A DNA stretch of 64,000 bases from JAMXLO01 sp963818775 (GTDB taxonomy: Bacteria; Pseudomonadota; Alphaproteobacteria; Acetobacterales; Acetobacteraceae). The stretch is taken from the NCBI GenBank assembly GCA_963818775.1, contig CAWFUF010000024.1, positions 124,001-188,000 of the forward strand, written 5' to 3'. The notes under the pieces are model-generated. The model made no database searches and was not told where the DNA came from. It was given only the letters and a program-made list of their open reading frames with translations. Of the stretch, positions 36,430-47,535 are shown piece by piece; within the stretch, counting starts at the first letter, position 1; each line of letters starts with the position of its first letter. The translations under genes were made by a program, and so were the position numbers.

Positions 36430-37470
36430 ATGCAACTCGGCATCACCATGCGCATCAACGGCGCAACACCGCAGCTCAGCATGAGCGAGGTGCTGGAGGC
36501 CGAACGCCTGGGCTACGTTTCGGTCTGGTCGGGGGAGGCGTGGGGTACCGACGCTGTATCGCCGGTCGCCTGGGTGCTGGCACGCACCACGAAGATCAAG
36601 GCCGGCACAGCGATCATGCAGATGCAGGCGCGCACGCCGTCATGCACGGCGATGACAGCGATGACGCTGAATGCGCTGTCCGGCGGTCGGTTCCTGCTTG
36701 GCGTCGGTCCATCGGGACCGCAGGTGATCGAGGGTTGGCACGGCGTCGCGTACGGCAAGCCGCTCGGCCGCACCAAGGAATACATCGAGATCATTCGCAA
36801 GGCGCTGGCGCGTGAGGCGCCGCTGACCTACCAAGGTGAGCACTACCAAATTCCCTATGCGGGACCTGGCGCCACGGGCCTGGGCAAGCCGCTGCGCAGC
36901 ATCGTGCACGGCGATCCCGGCATGAAGATCTACACGGCCTCGATCACGCCGGCTGGATTGCGCACGGCAGGCGAGGTATCGGACGGCACGCTGCCGATCT
37001 GGTTCTCGCCTGAACAGGCAGATCAGGTCGTGGCGCCGATCCTCGACGGGCGCGCCAAAGCGGGAAAGCCGCGCGATCTGGATGGGTTCGATCTCGCGCC
37101 CTATGTGAAGATCGCCATGGGTGACGATTTACAGGCGTGCCGCGATGCGCTGCGGCCGAACCTGGCGCTGTATATCGGCGGGATGGGCGCGCGGTCGAAG
37201 AACTTCTACAACGACTTCGCGGTGCGGCTTGGCTATGAGGAAGCGGCGGCAAAGATCCAGGACCTGTATTTGGGCGGCCACAAGAAGGACGCCGAGGAGC
37301 TGGTGCCGGACCGACTGATCGACGAAATCGCGCTGGTGGGTTCCGCTGACCGGATCAAGGACCGTCTGCAGGCCTGGAAGCAGGTGGCGCAGGGCGGCAA
37401 GCTGACCACGATGGTGCTGACCGGCGCCACGGTCGAGGCTTTGCGTGTCGTAGCGGAGGCGGTGCTGTAG
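36430..37470 (+). CDS. LLM-class F420-dependent oxidoreductase, Mer-like
   Basis: A 346-residue LLM protein of a different branch from the two before it. It resembles the methylene-tetrahydromethanopterin-reductase-like group: AERLGYVSVWSGEAWGTDAV, TAIMQMQARTPSCTAMTAMT and FLLGVGPSGPQVIEGWHG. The C-terminal half contains IGGMGARSKNFYNDFAVRLG, typical of this subgroup. An AAGGGGAACACGCG site precedes the ATG. It is the third LLM gene in the operon and is followed after 7 bp by the alpha/beta hydrolase gene. Substrate unknown. Confidence 0.86.
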   Translation: MQLGITMRINGATPQLSMSEVLEAERLGYVSVWSGEAWGTDAVSPVAWVLARTTKIKAGTAIMQMQARTPSCTAMTAMTLNALSGGRFLLGVGPSGPQVIEGWHGVAYGKPLGRTKEYIEIIRKALAREAPLTYQGEHYQIPYAGPGATGLGKPLRSIVHGDPGMKIYTASITPAGLRTAGEVSDGTLPIWFSPEQADQVVAPILDGRAKAGKPRDLDGFDLAPYVKIAMGDDLQACRDALRPNLALYIGGMGARSKNFYNDFAVRLGYEEAAAKIQDLYLGGHKKDAEELVPDRLIDEIALVGSADRIKDRLQAWKQVAQGGKLTTMVLTGATVEALRVVAEAVL

Positions 37471-37477
37471 CATCGCA

Positions 37478-38389
37478 ATGCCCGGCATCGATCTGCTGCC
37501 GGACATCATCCGCCGCCAATGGCCGTTCCAACCGCGCTTCGCGCGCGCCAACGGCTGGCGCATGCATTATGTGGACGAAGGCAGCGGCGATCCGGTCGTG
37601 CTGCTGCACGGCAATCCGACCTGGGGTTTCCTGTATCGCGACTTCGTGGCGCCGCTGACCACGGCGGGATATCGCGTCATCATTCCGGACATGATCGGCT
37701 TCGGGCTTTCCGAGAAGCCGGCGCGCGAGCAGGCGCATAGCCTCGACGGCCATATCGCCAACCTGACCGCGCTGCTGCGCACGCTCGATCTACAGCGGGC
37801 CGCGCTGGTGTGTCACGACTGGGGCGGTCCGACCGGTCTCGGCTTCGCGCTGTCAAATCCCATGCGCATGCGAGCGCTCGTGCTGATGAGCACCTGGGCG
37901 TGGCCGCTGCCACCGGCTGAATTCCACACCCGCATTTTTCCGTGGCAGATGATGCACGCGCCATTGCTCGGGCCCTATCTGCTGGGACGGCACAATGCGC
38001 TGGCCAGTCGCGGTGTTTATCTGTCGGTCGTCGACCGCAAACGATTTCAGGAGCGCGCGCAGTTGGCATACGAAGCGGTATTGCCCCATCCGGCGAGCCG
38101 TCTGCTGACCTGGACCTGGCCGCGCTGGATCCCGCTGGACGCGAGTGCGCGAGCCTTCGAACGCTTCGCATGGCTGGAACGCGAGCTTGCGACGTGCCGC
38201 TTGCCAACGTTGCTGGTCTGGGGCCGCGAGGACGATGTATTCGAGCCCGCGACCTTCATCCCACGATTCCGGCAGTTGCTGCCGCATGCCAAAGGACCGC
38301 ATCTGGTGACCGGCCGCCACTTCCTGCAGGAAGACTCCGGCCCCGAAATCGCAGCGCACATCGTCGATTTCCTGGGACGGCTGACATGA
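37478..38389 (+). CDS. Alpha/beta hydrolase, haloalkane dehalogenase-like
   Basis: A 303-residue alpha/beta hydrolase. The nucleophile elbow VCHDWGGP holds Asp114 followed by Trp115. The oxyanion region is LLHGNPTWGFLYR with Asn46. The C-terminal His sits in HFLQEDSGPEIAAHI. Asp nucleophile, Trp after it and Asn in HGNPT match haloalkane dehalogenases, where Asn and Trp hold the halide. Many related hydrolases act on other substrates, including epoxides and esters, so dehalogenation is a prediction. It overlaps the next gene by ATGA and belongs to the LLM catabolic operon. Confidence 0.78.
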   Translation: MPGIDLLPDIIRRQWPFQPRFARANGWRMHYVDEGSGDPVVLLHGNPTWGFLYRDFVAPLTTAGYRVIIPDMIGFGLSEKPAREQAHSLDGHIANLTALLRTLDLQRAALVCHDWGGPTGLGFALSNPMRMRALVLMSTWAWPLPPAEFHTRIFPWQMMHAPLLGPYLLGRHNALASRGVYLSVVDRKRFQERAQLAYEAVLPHPASRLLTWTWPRWIPLDASARAFERFAWLERELATCRLPTLLVWGREDDVFEPATFIPRFRQLLPHAKGPHLVTGRHFLQEDSGPEIAAHIVDFLGRLT

Positions 38390-38793
38390 TCGCGATCTGC
38401 GATCCGTCGCTCGACGGCAAACGCCTGGCTTTCGTGCTCGTCGAAGATCGGCTCGGCCACTACCCCGAGTTTCGCGCCTTCTTTGTTCGCACCTTCGAGC
38501 TCGATCGTGTGGGCCTCGCACGACCGGGCTATGTGCAGGCGCCTTCCGGAGCAGTCTATGCGCTGGTCTTCATCGGACGCAGCGGCGAAGCTTTCCCGTC
38601 CGGTGTGGAAATACACGCCGTGGTTCCAGCACTGGAGCCGATCGATGAAGCGGTGGTCGACCGCGACCTATGGTCGATCCTGCGTTGGATGATCGAAGGT
38701 GTCGGCGGCGAATGGACCACCGAAGCTATGGAGGCAACCGGGCGACTGTTCCGCATACCGGCCAGTATGGACGCGGATGGTTCGCGCTCCTAG
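38386..38793 (+). CDS. Small hypothetical protein in the catabolic operon
   Basis: A 135-residue protein that I do not recognise. It is soluble, with beta-rich stretches (AVYALVFIGRSGEAFPSG and VEIHAVVPALEPI) and a likely amphipathic helix (LWSILRWMIEGVGGEWT). The ATG is coupled to the alpha/beta hydrolase stop (ATGA), so co-expression with the hydrolase is strongly implied. It could be an accessory or binding protein for the same pathway; no motif supports a specific role. Confidence 0.6.
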   Translation: MIAICDPSLDGKRLAFVLVEDRLGHYPEFRAFFVRTFELDRVGLARPGYVQAPSGAVYALVFIGRSGEAFPSGVEIHAVVPALEPIDEAVVDRDLWSILRWMIEGVGGEWTTEAMEATGRLFRIPASMDADGSRS

Positions 38794-38823
38794 CATCGAT
38801 CTACTTCGGCAAAGGAAGCAACC

Positions 38824-40939
38824 ATGAGCGGAGCGTCACCGGTCAGCCTGGAACGCCAGGGCGACATCGGCGTGATCACCGTCAACTATCCGCCGGTGAA
38901 TGCACTCGGTCCGGGTGTTGCGGAAGGCATCAAGGACTGCATTGCGAGCGGCAACACTGATCCGGCGGTCAAGGCAATGGTGCTGATCGGCGCCGGCCGC
39001 AGCTTCATCGCTGGGGCCGATATCCGTGGCTTCGGCACCAATCGCCCACGGCTGCCGCTCGGCGAGCGTGTCTACGATGTGCTCGATGGCAGCAGCAAGC
39101 CGGTGATTGCCGCGATCCATGGCTATGCGCTCGGCGGCGGCCTGGAGATCGCGATGGCCTGTCATTATCGTATTGCGCTGCCGAGTGCGAAGGTCGGACT
39201 GCCCGAAGTGCTGATCGGCATACTGCCAGGTGGTGGTGGCACACAGCGCCTGCCACGGCTGATCGGCGCCAAGGCGGCGCTCGACATGATCGTGACCGGG
39301 CGTCACGTGCCGGCGCCGGAAGCCAAGAAGCTCGGCATAATCGACGAAATGCTGCCGGAGAACGCCGATCTGCTCGAGTCGGCGATCGCCTATGGCACGC
39401 GCATCATGGGCGCGCGTCCGCTGCCGCGTGTGCGCGATCGGGCCGTGAAGCTGGCAGATCCCGGCATCTTCGACGCGATGCGCAAGTCGATTGCCCGCCG
39501 CGCGCGAAACCAGAAGGCGCCCTATCTACTGCATCGACGCGGTCGAGGCGTCGTGCATGATGCCGTTCGATGATGGCTGCCGCCGCGAGGCGGAGCTGTT
39601 CAAGGAGCTGGAGAACTCCGACGAAGCACGCGCGCTGCGCTATGCGTTCTTCATCGAGCGCGAAGTTTCGCGGTTGCCGGACATTCCCGCCAACACGCCG
39701 GCGCGCGAGTTCGCCAACGCCGCGGTCGTCGGCGCAGGTACGATGGGTGGCGGCATCGCCATGAGCTTCGCGGACTTTGGTATCCCCGTGAAGATCATGG
39801 ACTCCACGCCGGAAGCGCTGGAGCGCGGCATGCAGCGCATCCGCGAAAACTACGCCACATCGGTGCGGCGCGGCTCACTGGCTGACGCCGAGATGAAGCG
39901 CCGTCTCGCGCGCATTGAACCGGTCGCGGATTATGAGGACATCGCTGATTGCGACCTGGTCATCGAGGCGGTGTTCGAGGAGATGGACGTCAAGAAGCCG
40001 GTGTTCGCCAAGCTGGACGAGGTGATGAAGCCGGGCGCCATGCTGTTCTCGAATACATCGGCGCTGGACATTGACCAGTTGGCGACGATGACGCGAAGAC
40101 CGCAGGATGTGGCGGGGACGCACTTCTTCAGCCCCGCCAATGTGATGAAGCTGCTGGAGGTGGTGCGTGGCCGGTCGTCATCGCCGCAGACGCTGGCGAC
40201 GGCGATGCAGTTGGGCCGCCGGATCGGCAAGATCTCGGCGATGGCGGGCAACACCGATGGTTTCGTCGCCAATCGCTCGCGCGCGCCGTTCAATACCGAA
40301 ATGGTGATCCTGCTCGAGGAAGGCTGTCTGCCCGAGCAGGTGGACAAGGTAATGGTGGATTTTGGCTATCCGATGGGGCCGTTCGCCGTGGGCGATCTTG
40401 CGGGCCTCGACATCGGCTATGCCAGCCGCAAGCGCCGCGCCGCCGAGAACCCTAACTTCCGCAAGCAGCCGATCTCGGATCGCCTGGCGGAGATGGGACG
40501 CCACGGCCAGAAGACCGGCGCTGGATGGTATCGCTATGAAAAGGGCGACCGCACTCCGCATCCTGATCCGGCAGTCGCCGCGATCATCAAGGAGGTCGCC
40601 ACCGGTCTCGGCATTCCGCAGCGGGAGTTCACCGACCAGGAGATCCTGCGGCGGCTGCTGTTCTCGTCAGTGAACGAGGCCTGCAAGATTCTCGAGGAGG
40701 GCAAGGCATACCGGCCGAGCGACATCGACGTGATGTGGCTGCACGGCTTTGGCTTCCCGCGCTACCGCGGCGGCCTGTTCTACTGGGCCGACGGCATCGG
40801 CGTGCGCGACGTGTACAACCAGATCGCCGCATGGCATCAGCAGTACGGCGATCGCTGGGCGCCATCGCGCCTGTTGCGCGAGCTCGCGGAAGCCGGCACA
40901 CCGTTTCGCGAAGCAAAGGCCGCGGCCTTCGTGCCATAG
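38824..40939 (+). pseudogene. FadJ/FadB-type enoyl-CoA hydratase/3-hydroxyacyl-CoA dehydrogenase, split by a single-base frameshift
   Basis: One bifunctional beta-oxidation gene in two frames. The 5' frame (38824-39573) gives the crotonase domain: GAGRSFIAGADIRGF, HGYALGGGLEIAMACHYRIA and LPEVLIGILPGGGGTQRLPR. The 3' frame (through 40939) gives the dehydrogenase: VVGAGTMGGGIAMSFADFG for NAD binding, SNTSALDIDQLA, GTHFFSPANVMKLLEVV and the C-terminal HGFGFPRYRGGLFYWAD. Removing one base at about 39526-39529 joins them as APYL-CIDAVEASC, matching the intact family linker. The break could be real decay or an assembly error. The ATG at 38824 has an AAAGGAAG site. Confidence 0.85.
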
Positions 40940-40951
40940 GGGAGAAACATC

Positions 40952-42112
<1,161 letters not shown>

Positions 42113-42181
42113 CCCAACCCGTCTGACTCTGCAACGCTCCGCCGATGTGCCGCGTAGACGGCATATCGGCGGAGGAATCAT

Positions 42182-43515
42182 ATGGCCCAGACAATAGAGG
42201 GCTTCGTCGGCACATCGCTCGACGATGCCCGCATGAGCCCAATCCACTGGCGTGTCTTTGCGCTGATCTCCGCCGGTTATTTCTTCGATGTCTGCGACTA
42301 TGTGATCCTGGGAGCGCTCATCCCAGACATGGTGCGCAGCGGCTTCGCGACGCCGGCGCAGATCGCGACTGTCGCGAGCGCCACGCTGCTCGGCCTGTTC
42401 GTCGGCACGCTGGCGCAAGGCGAGTTCACCGACCGCTTCGGCCGCAAGACGGTGTATCAGTTCAACCTGCTGCTCTACGGGCTGGCGACGATCGCCGCGG
42501 CGTTCTCGCCCAATTACATCTGGCTCGCCGTGCTGCGTTTCATTGCGGGTATCGGTCTCGGCGCCGAGCAGCCGCTGTGCTTTGCGTACGCCGGCGAGTA
42601 TGCGCCGAAGAAATTCGTGGCCGGTTCATCGCCGGCGTGCAGATGATCGGCGGTGCCTGGTCATGGCCGCTCTCCACCCTGTTCGCACTCGCGTTTCGCG
42701 ACACTCTCGGCTGGCGCGGCATCTGGATCGTCATTGGCGTGTGCGCGCTGATCGTCTTCCTGTTCCGCTTCTCGCTGCCGGAATCGCCACGCTGGCTCGC
42801 GATACACGGCCAGGGCGATCGCGCGATCGAGCTACTGAGGCGCATGGGCATTGCCGGCCCACGGGAACCATTGGCGACGGACGCCGCGAGCAACACGCAC
42901 AGCGATCCATTCGCCGTGGTGTTCCGCCTGTACCGCGGCCGCGTCATCGCCGGCATGGTGTGCTTCGTCGCGTTCTTTGGTGTGGCGCTGGGGCTTGGCA
43001 CGTGGCTACCGAACATGATGGCCGACCGCGGCATGACCATCACCAAGTCGCTGACCTACACGTTCGGCATGACCCTGGCGTTCCCCTGCGCCAGCCTCTG
43101 CATGATGTACGCGCTGGAACGCTTTGGGCGGAAGCCCACCTCGATCGTGTCGTTCTTGCTCGCCGGTGCGTTCGCCGTGGCATTCGTCCACGCCACCAGC
43201 GACACCATGCTGCTGATTGTTGGCTTCTGCATGATCTTCTTCATCCAGATCGCCGGCAACTCGATGCAGATCTTTGCGTCCGAGGTGTTCCCCACGAACG
43301 CCCGCGCCACGGGCTTCGGCATCGCGCAGGCGGCCGGCCGCCTCGGCACCGCATTCATCATCCCGGCGATTCTGTGGATCCAGACCAGCTACGGTATTGA
43401 AGCAGTTTTCGTCTCGGTGGCGACCGTGCTGGTGATCGCCGCATTTACAGTCAAGCTGCTCGGTCCGGAGTTCCGCGGGGTGGCGCTCGATGTGCTGGCG
43501 CCACCGACCGGCTGA
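42182..43515 (+). pseudogene. MFS transporter split by a single-base frameshift
   Basis: A metabolite:H+ symporter-type MFS gene in two frames. The 5' frame (42182-42646) covers about four membrane segments, including LGLFVGTLAQGEFTDRFGRK (loop 2-3 motif) and LRFIAGIGLGAEQP. The 3' frame (from about 42615) continues IRGRFIAGVQMIGGAWSW to the end, with ERFGRKPTS in the second half. Adding one A within the run at 42609-42613 restores APKKIRGRFIAG, the expected family sequence. The full protein would be about 444 residues. It is the last gene of the LLM catabolic operon and probably the substrate importer. The start has a GGAGGAATC site. Confidence 0.82.
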
Positions 43516-43518
43516 GGA

Positions 43519-44775
43519 TCAGGCCGGAATCCGCACTGGCAGCGCGGTGATGCCGTGGATGAAGTTGGAGTAGATGCGCTTCGGTTCCTCCATCATCTCC
43601 ACCACCATGCCGCGCTTCAGAATCTCCTCCCACAAAATGCAGAGCTGCAGTTCCGCCAGCCGGTTGCCGACGCAGCGATGGATGCCGAATCCGAACGACA
43701 GATGCTGCCGCGACCGCGTGCGATCCACCAGGAATTCGTTGGGCCGATCGATCGCGTCCTCATCGCGATTACCCGAGATGTACCACATGCACACCTTGTC
43801 GCCCTCGCGGATCCGCCTGCCGGCGATCTCGGCGTCCGCCGTCGCGGTGCGCCGCATGTGCACGATCGGTGACTGCCAGCGGATGATCTCCGACACCGCA
43901 CCAGGGATCAGCGCCGGGTTCTCGCGCAGCTTGCGGTACTCGTCCGGATGGCGGTTCAGCGCCCAGATGCTGCCCGACATCGAGTTCCGCGTCGTGTCGT
44001 TGCCGCCGACGATCAGCAGCACCAGGTTACCCAGGAAATCGCTAGGCCGCTCGGGCAGGTTCCGCGTGGCCTCGCCATGCGCCAGCATCGACAGCAGATC
44101 GGGCCGCGGCTCCGCTTTCTGGCGCTCGTAGAACAGCCGCGTCATCGTCTCCAGGCAGTCGGTCAGCAGCTCGAGGCGCTTCTCCTCGGAATCCACTATG
44201 CCGCCCGCTTTTGGGTCCATCGTGGCCACATCGGACCAGAACGTCAGCTTGCGCCGCTCCTCGACCGGATAGTCGAACAGCGTCGCGAGCATCAGCGTGG
44301 TCAGCTCGATCGATACGCACTCGACCCAGTCGAACGTCTCGTTGCGCGGCAGTCCGTCCAGCACGCGCTGCGTGCGCTCGCGAATCTGCTCTGACATGCG
44401 CTGCAGGTTCATCGGCGCGACGACGGGGCTCACCACCTTGCGCTGCTCGTCGTGATACGGCGGATCGGAGGAGATGAAGCTGCGGCGGCGGAATTCCGGC
44501 GGGATGTCCCTGATGGTGATGCCGCCCAGACGCGCCTCGGAGGAGTAGAGCTGGTGATTCGTCTCGACGTGCATGATGTCCTTGTACTTGGTCACCGACC
44601 AGTACGAGCCATACAAGCCGTCCTTCGTGTGGTGCACCGGATCCTCGCGACGCAGGCGCTCGAAATACGGATACCAGATGTCATTCTGGTACAGCTTCGG
44701 GTTGCTGACATCGATCGCGTCGAGCGGCAGCGAATATGCGTCGTCGGCCGGGTCGAGATGCACGGGGGCGTTCAT
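43519..44775 (-). CDS. Cytochrome P450, CYP153-type alkane/fatty-acid terminal hydroxylase
   Basis: Soluble class I P450 of 418 residues. It has the I-helix VGGNDTTRNSMSGSIWALN, the K-helix ExxR in SEIIRWQSPIVHMRRTA and the heme-binding HLSFGFGIHRCVGNRLAE with Cys near residue 368. The GNRLAELQL and ILWEEILKR tail, and the N-terminal AIDVSNPKLYQNDIWYPYF, match CYP153 enzymes, which hydroxylate n-alkanes, fatty acids or related compounds at the terminal carbon. CYP153 needs a ferredoxin and a ferredoxin reductase; neither gene is adjacent. The ATG at 44775 has a CAGGAG site. Convergent with the MFS gene, 3 bp apart. Confidence 0.9.
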   Translation of the reverse strand: MNAPVHLDPADDAYSLPLDAIDVSNPKLYQNDIWYPYFERLRREDPVHHTKDGLYGSYWSVTKYKDIMHVETNHQLYSSEARLGGITIRDIPPEFRRRSFISSDPPYHDEQRKVVSPVVAPMNLQRMSEQIRERTQRVLDGLPRNETFDWVECVSIELTTLMLATLFDYPVEERRKLTFWSDVATMDPKAGGIVDSEEKRLELLTDCLETMTRLFYERQKAEPRPDLLSMLAHGEATRNLPERPSDFLGNLVLLIVGGNDTTRNSMSGSIWALNRHPDEYRKLRENPALIPGAVSEIIRWQSPIVHMRRTATADAEIAGRRIREGDKVCMWYISGNRDEDAIDRPNEFLVDRTRSRQHLSFGFGIHRCVGNRLAELQLCILWEEILKRGMVVEMMEEPKRIYSNFIHGITALPVRIPA

Positions 44776-44921
44776 GAATGAAAACTCCTGTCCTTGTCCC
44801 CAGACTACAGAGATTTGTTGACTGCATCAAAGCAAAGACCTGGATGGCCGGCCGGCGCCTGTCCTCGGGCGGCCCTTCGGCACCGACCCCGGGGCTGGCC
44901 ATGACGACGGCGGATGAGGCC

Positions 44922-45470
44922 CTAAGGCGCGAAGCGATCGCCGCCGTCGGGCGCCGGCACGTCGAACGCGTTCACCACGCCGCACAACGCGACATAGAAG
45001 TTCGCCAACGCTGTCAGCTCGACCAGCCACTGCACGCCATGCCGCTCTCGCAGCGCGTCGAATACCGGCTGCTCCACACGGTTGGTCCGCATGAGCTGTC
45101 GCGCGTACACCACGATATCGCGTTCATCCGCCGGCAGCCCCGCCGGATCGCCCTTGGCGCGCAGCAGGTCGATCACCTCCTCACGCAGACCGGCGCGGCG
45201 GGATGCGTCCACCTGTGCCGCCCAGACATAGTTCGCCTCACGCTCGCGGACCGCGGCCAGCACCGCGATCTGGCGCAATTGCGGCTCGACGATGGTGCCC
45301 TCGCGCGCGAACGGCACCATCGGCAGCAGGTGTTCGGCCAGTTGTGGGCTGTGCAGCAAGACGCTGAACGGGCCGCGCACCCGGCCAAACACCTGCATCA
45401 CCTGGTCGAAGACATAGTGGTACTCGGGCGCCATATCGGCCTTGCTGGCGATTGGGGGAATGTGTGGCAT
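44922..45470 (-). CDS. Carboxymuconolactone decarboxylase-family protein
   Basis: A 182-residue all-alpha protein of the CMD/AhpD superfamily. The family core is RQIAVLAAVREREANYVWAA then DASRRAGLREEVIDLL. The AhpD CxxC redox pair is absent, and the position usually occupied by His (YEWAAH-type motif) is Gln in YVWAAQV, so neither peroxidase nor classical decarboxylase chemistry is assured. It lies 12 bp after the nitroreductase gene with a GGGAGGTGAAAC site, so the two form an operon upstream of the P450. Probable role is in the same hydrophobic-substrate catabolism. Confidence 0.75.
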   Translation of the reverse strand: MPHIPPIASKADMAPEYHYVFDQVMQVFGRVRGPFSVLLHSPQLAEHLLPMVPFAREGTIVEPQLRQIAVLAAVREREANYVWAAQVDASRRAGLREEVIDLLRAKGDPAGLPADERDIVVYARQLMRTNRVEQPVFDALRERHGVQWLVELTALANFYVALCGVVNAFDVPAPDGGDRFAP

Positions 45471-45482
45471 GTTTCACCTCCC

Positions 45483-46118
45483 TCAGCGCATGGCGGCGTA
45501 GGGCTGCCCCCACTCGTCCTGGTAGACGATATCGGCCAGCTTGCCGCGCCCGACCGGACCGAAGTTACCCATCGGATAGCCGATCGGCAGGATGGCGTAG
45601 GAGTGCACACCCTCCGGTAGGCCCATCGCCGCCTCCGCCTCCTTCTCGTACAACAGGTGCCGCGTCGTCAGCGTCGAGCCCAGCCCCAGCGCACGCGTCG
45701 CCAGCAGCATGTTCTGCACCGCCGGGTAGATAGACGCGCCGGACCAACGCGTCGGACGCGCAGTGCCCTCGTCGATGCAGGCGACGATCCATACCGGCGC
45801 CTCGTGGAAGTGATCCGTCAGATACTCCACCGCCGAATGCTGGCGCTTGTAGCGTTCCGGCGAGACGCCGGGCGGCGGCGCACTGGTGGCGTAGCGCGGC
45901 CCCACCACCTCGTCGAACGCCTTCTTGTACCAGGTCTGCACCGCCCGCTTGATCTTGGGGTCCTTGATCACCAGGAAGCGCCAGCGCTGCGTGTTGCCGC
46001 CGTTCGCCGCGCCGGCACCTGCCTCCAGAATCTTGCGAATCAGCTCATCCGGCACGGGGTCCGGCTTCAACCGCCGCATCGAGCGCGTCGTCTGCATGAT
46101 CTCGAACAGGTCGTCCAT
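45483..46118 (-). CDS. Nitroreductase-family FMN oxidoreductase
   Basis: A 211-residue FMN-dependent reductase. The N-terminal TRSMRRLKPDPVPDELIRKI carries the FMN-phosphate Arg residues. GAGAANGGNTQRWRFLVI is the substrate and FMN segment, and LLATRALGLGSTLTTRH the helical dimer region. The ATG at 46118 has a GGCGGAGGAC site. It is upstream of the CMD-family gene. Because cofE here lacks the FbiB-type reductase domain, this protein is one candidate for reducing dehydro-F420-0; equally it may be a catabolic ene- or nitro-reductase. Sequence alone does not decide. Confidence 0.82.
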   Translation of the reverse strand: MDDLFEIMQTTRSMRRLKPDPVPDELIRKILEAGAGAANGGNTQRWRFLVIKDPKIKRAVQTWYKKAFDEVVGPRYATSAPPPGVSPERYKRQHSAVEYLTDHFHEAPVWIVACIDEGTARPTRWSGASIYPAVQNMLLATRALGLGSTLTTRHLLYEKEAEAAMGLPEGVHSYAILPIGYPMGNFGPVGRGKLADIVYQDEWGQPYAAMR

Positions 46119-46192
46119 GTCCTCCGCCTCCTTGTCCCGGTTTCCACCAGTATAGCCCAGGACGCGCCAAAGGTGCAGGATCGGCCGGCACG

Positions 46193-47455
46193 ATGCCCGC
46201 CACGACGCCAATTGTCAGCCTGCTGCTGCTGCTGGGCCTTGGGTTCTTCTTCGGCCTCGCCTATGAGGAATTCTACGCCCGCCTCAATCAGAAGCGCCCC
46301 GGTGGGGTACGGACCTTTCCGCTGCTGGCGCTGACGGGAGCCCTGCTGTATCGGCTCGATCCTGGGCATCTGGTGCCGTTGAGCGCCGGGCTGCTGGCAC
46401 TGAGCGCCTGGCTCACCTGCTATTACTGGCGCCGCCTGGACGAGACCGACGCCGAGGGGTTTCCCAACGTCGGCCTCATGGTGCCGATCTGCAATGTGCT
46501 CGCCTTCCTGCTGGGGCCGGTGTCTCTCGCGGAACCTCCGTGGGTTGCGGTGGGGGCCACTGTCGCGGCGGTGTTGCTGCTGACCGCGCGCGCAGAGTTG
46601 CACGGGTTCGCCCGCCGCATCGAGATGGCCGAGATCGTCAACGCGGGACGGTTCCTGCTGCTGACCGGCTTCGTGCTGCCGCTGCTGCCCGACAAGCCGG
46701 TGACCGATCTTACGCCGATCACACCGCACCAGGTGTGGCTGGCGGTGGTGGCGGTCTGCACTGTGTCGTACGCCAGCTATCTGCTGCAGCGCTACGTCGC
46801 GCCGGCGGGCGCCGGCCTGCTGGTGGCGTTGCTCGGCGGCCTCTATTCCTCCACCGCGACGACATTGGTGCTCGCACGCGAGGCGCGTGATGAGCCGTCC
46901 GCGGTGCGGCAGTCCGAGGCGGGCATCGTGCTGGCGACCGCGGTGATGTACCTGCGGCTGGTGATCATCATCTTTGTGTTCAATCGCGATCTGGCGCTGG
47001 CATTGGTCCCGCCGTTGCTGGCGCTGTCGGCACTTGGTCTGGCGATGGCGCTGGGATGGTACTGGATCGGCGGCCGGCGTCAGCCCGAGGCGGGGCACGA
47101 GAGCTCGCCGGCCAATCCGCTGGAACTGGTCACCGCGGCGACCTTTGCCGCGCTGTTCGTGGTGATTTCAATCGCCACGGCGTGGGCCACGCAGCACTTC
47201 GGATCCGCGGGCATCTATGCGCTGGCTGCCATCGTCGGTGTGTCCGACATTGATCCGTTCGTGCTGAGCCTGGCGCAAGGCGATGCGGCACAAATCACCG
47301 TCCGCATCGGAATGGGCGCCATCCTGGTCGCCGCGTCCTCGAACAATCTGGTCAAAGCAGTGTATGCGATTGCGTATTCCGGGGGGCGCACGCGCGCCGC
47401 ACCGGCCGCTCTGGCGCTGCTGGCGGTATGCGGTGTCGCGGCGGCTGTGCTCTGA
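46193..47455 (+). CDS. MgtC/SapB plus DUF4010 integral membrane protein
   Basis: A 420-residue polytopic inner-membrane protein with about 10-12 hydrophobic segments. The first third resembles the MgtC/SapB domain (LGLGFFFGLAYEEFYARLNQ, with the RTFPLLALTGALLY segment). The remainder matches DUF4010 with LLGGLYSSTATTLVLAREAR and IVGVSDIDPFVLSLAQG. Its transport role is unknown; relatives are linked to Mg2+ or general envelope functions without firm proof. It is divergent from the nitroreductase gene, with a 74-bp shared promoter region. Confidence 0.85.
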   Translation: MPATTPIVSLLLLLGLGFFFGLAYEEFYARLNQKRPGGVRTFPLLALTGALLYRLDPGHLVPLSAGLLALSAWLTCYYWRRLDETDAEGFPNVGLMVPICNVLAFLLGPVSLAEPPWVAVGATVAAVLLLTARAELHGFARRIEMAEIVNAGRFLLLTGFVLPLLPDKPVTDLTPITPHQVWLAVVAVCTVSYASYLLQRYVAPAGAGLLVALLGGLYSSTATTLVLAREARDEPSAVRQSEAGIVLATAVMYLRLVIIIFVFNRDLALALVPPLLALSALGLAMALGWYWIGGRRQPEAGHESSPANPLELVTAATFAALFVVISIATAWATQHFGSAGIYALAAIVGVSDIDPFVLSLAQGDAAQITVRIGMGAILVAASSNNLVKAVYAIAYSGGRTRAAPAALALLAVCGVAAAVL

Positions 47456-47535
47456 CGTAGTTTCGTTGGTGCTTGTCCTGCCATGAGAGAAACCCTGCTC
47501 AACATTTTGCCGGAGTACGTGATTCCAGGCTCCTA

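Noticed and set aside
39520..39535. Programmed ribosomal frameshift in the FadJ-type gene
   Set aside because: No slippery heptamer or following structure is evident, and related proteins are encoded in one frame; a simple insertion or sequencing error is more likely.
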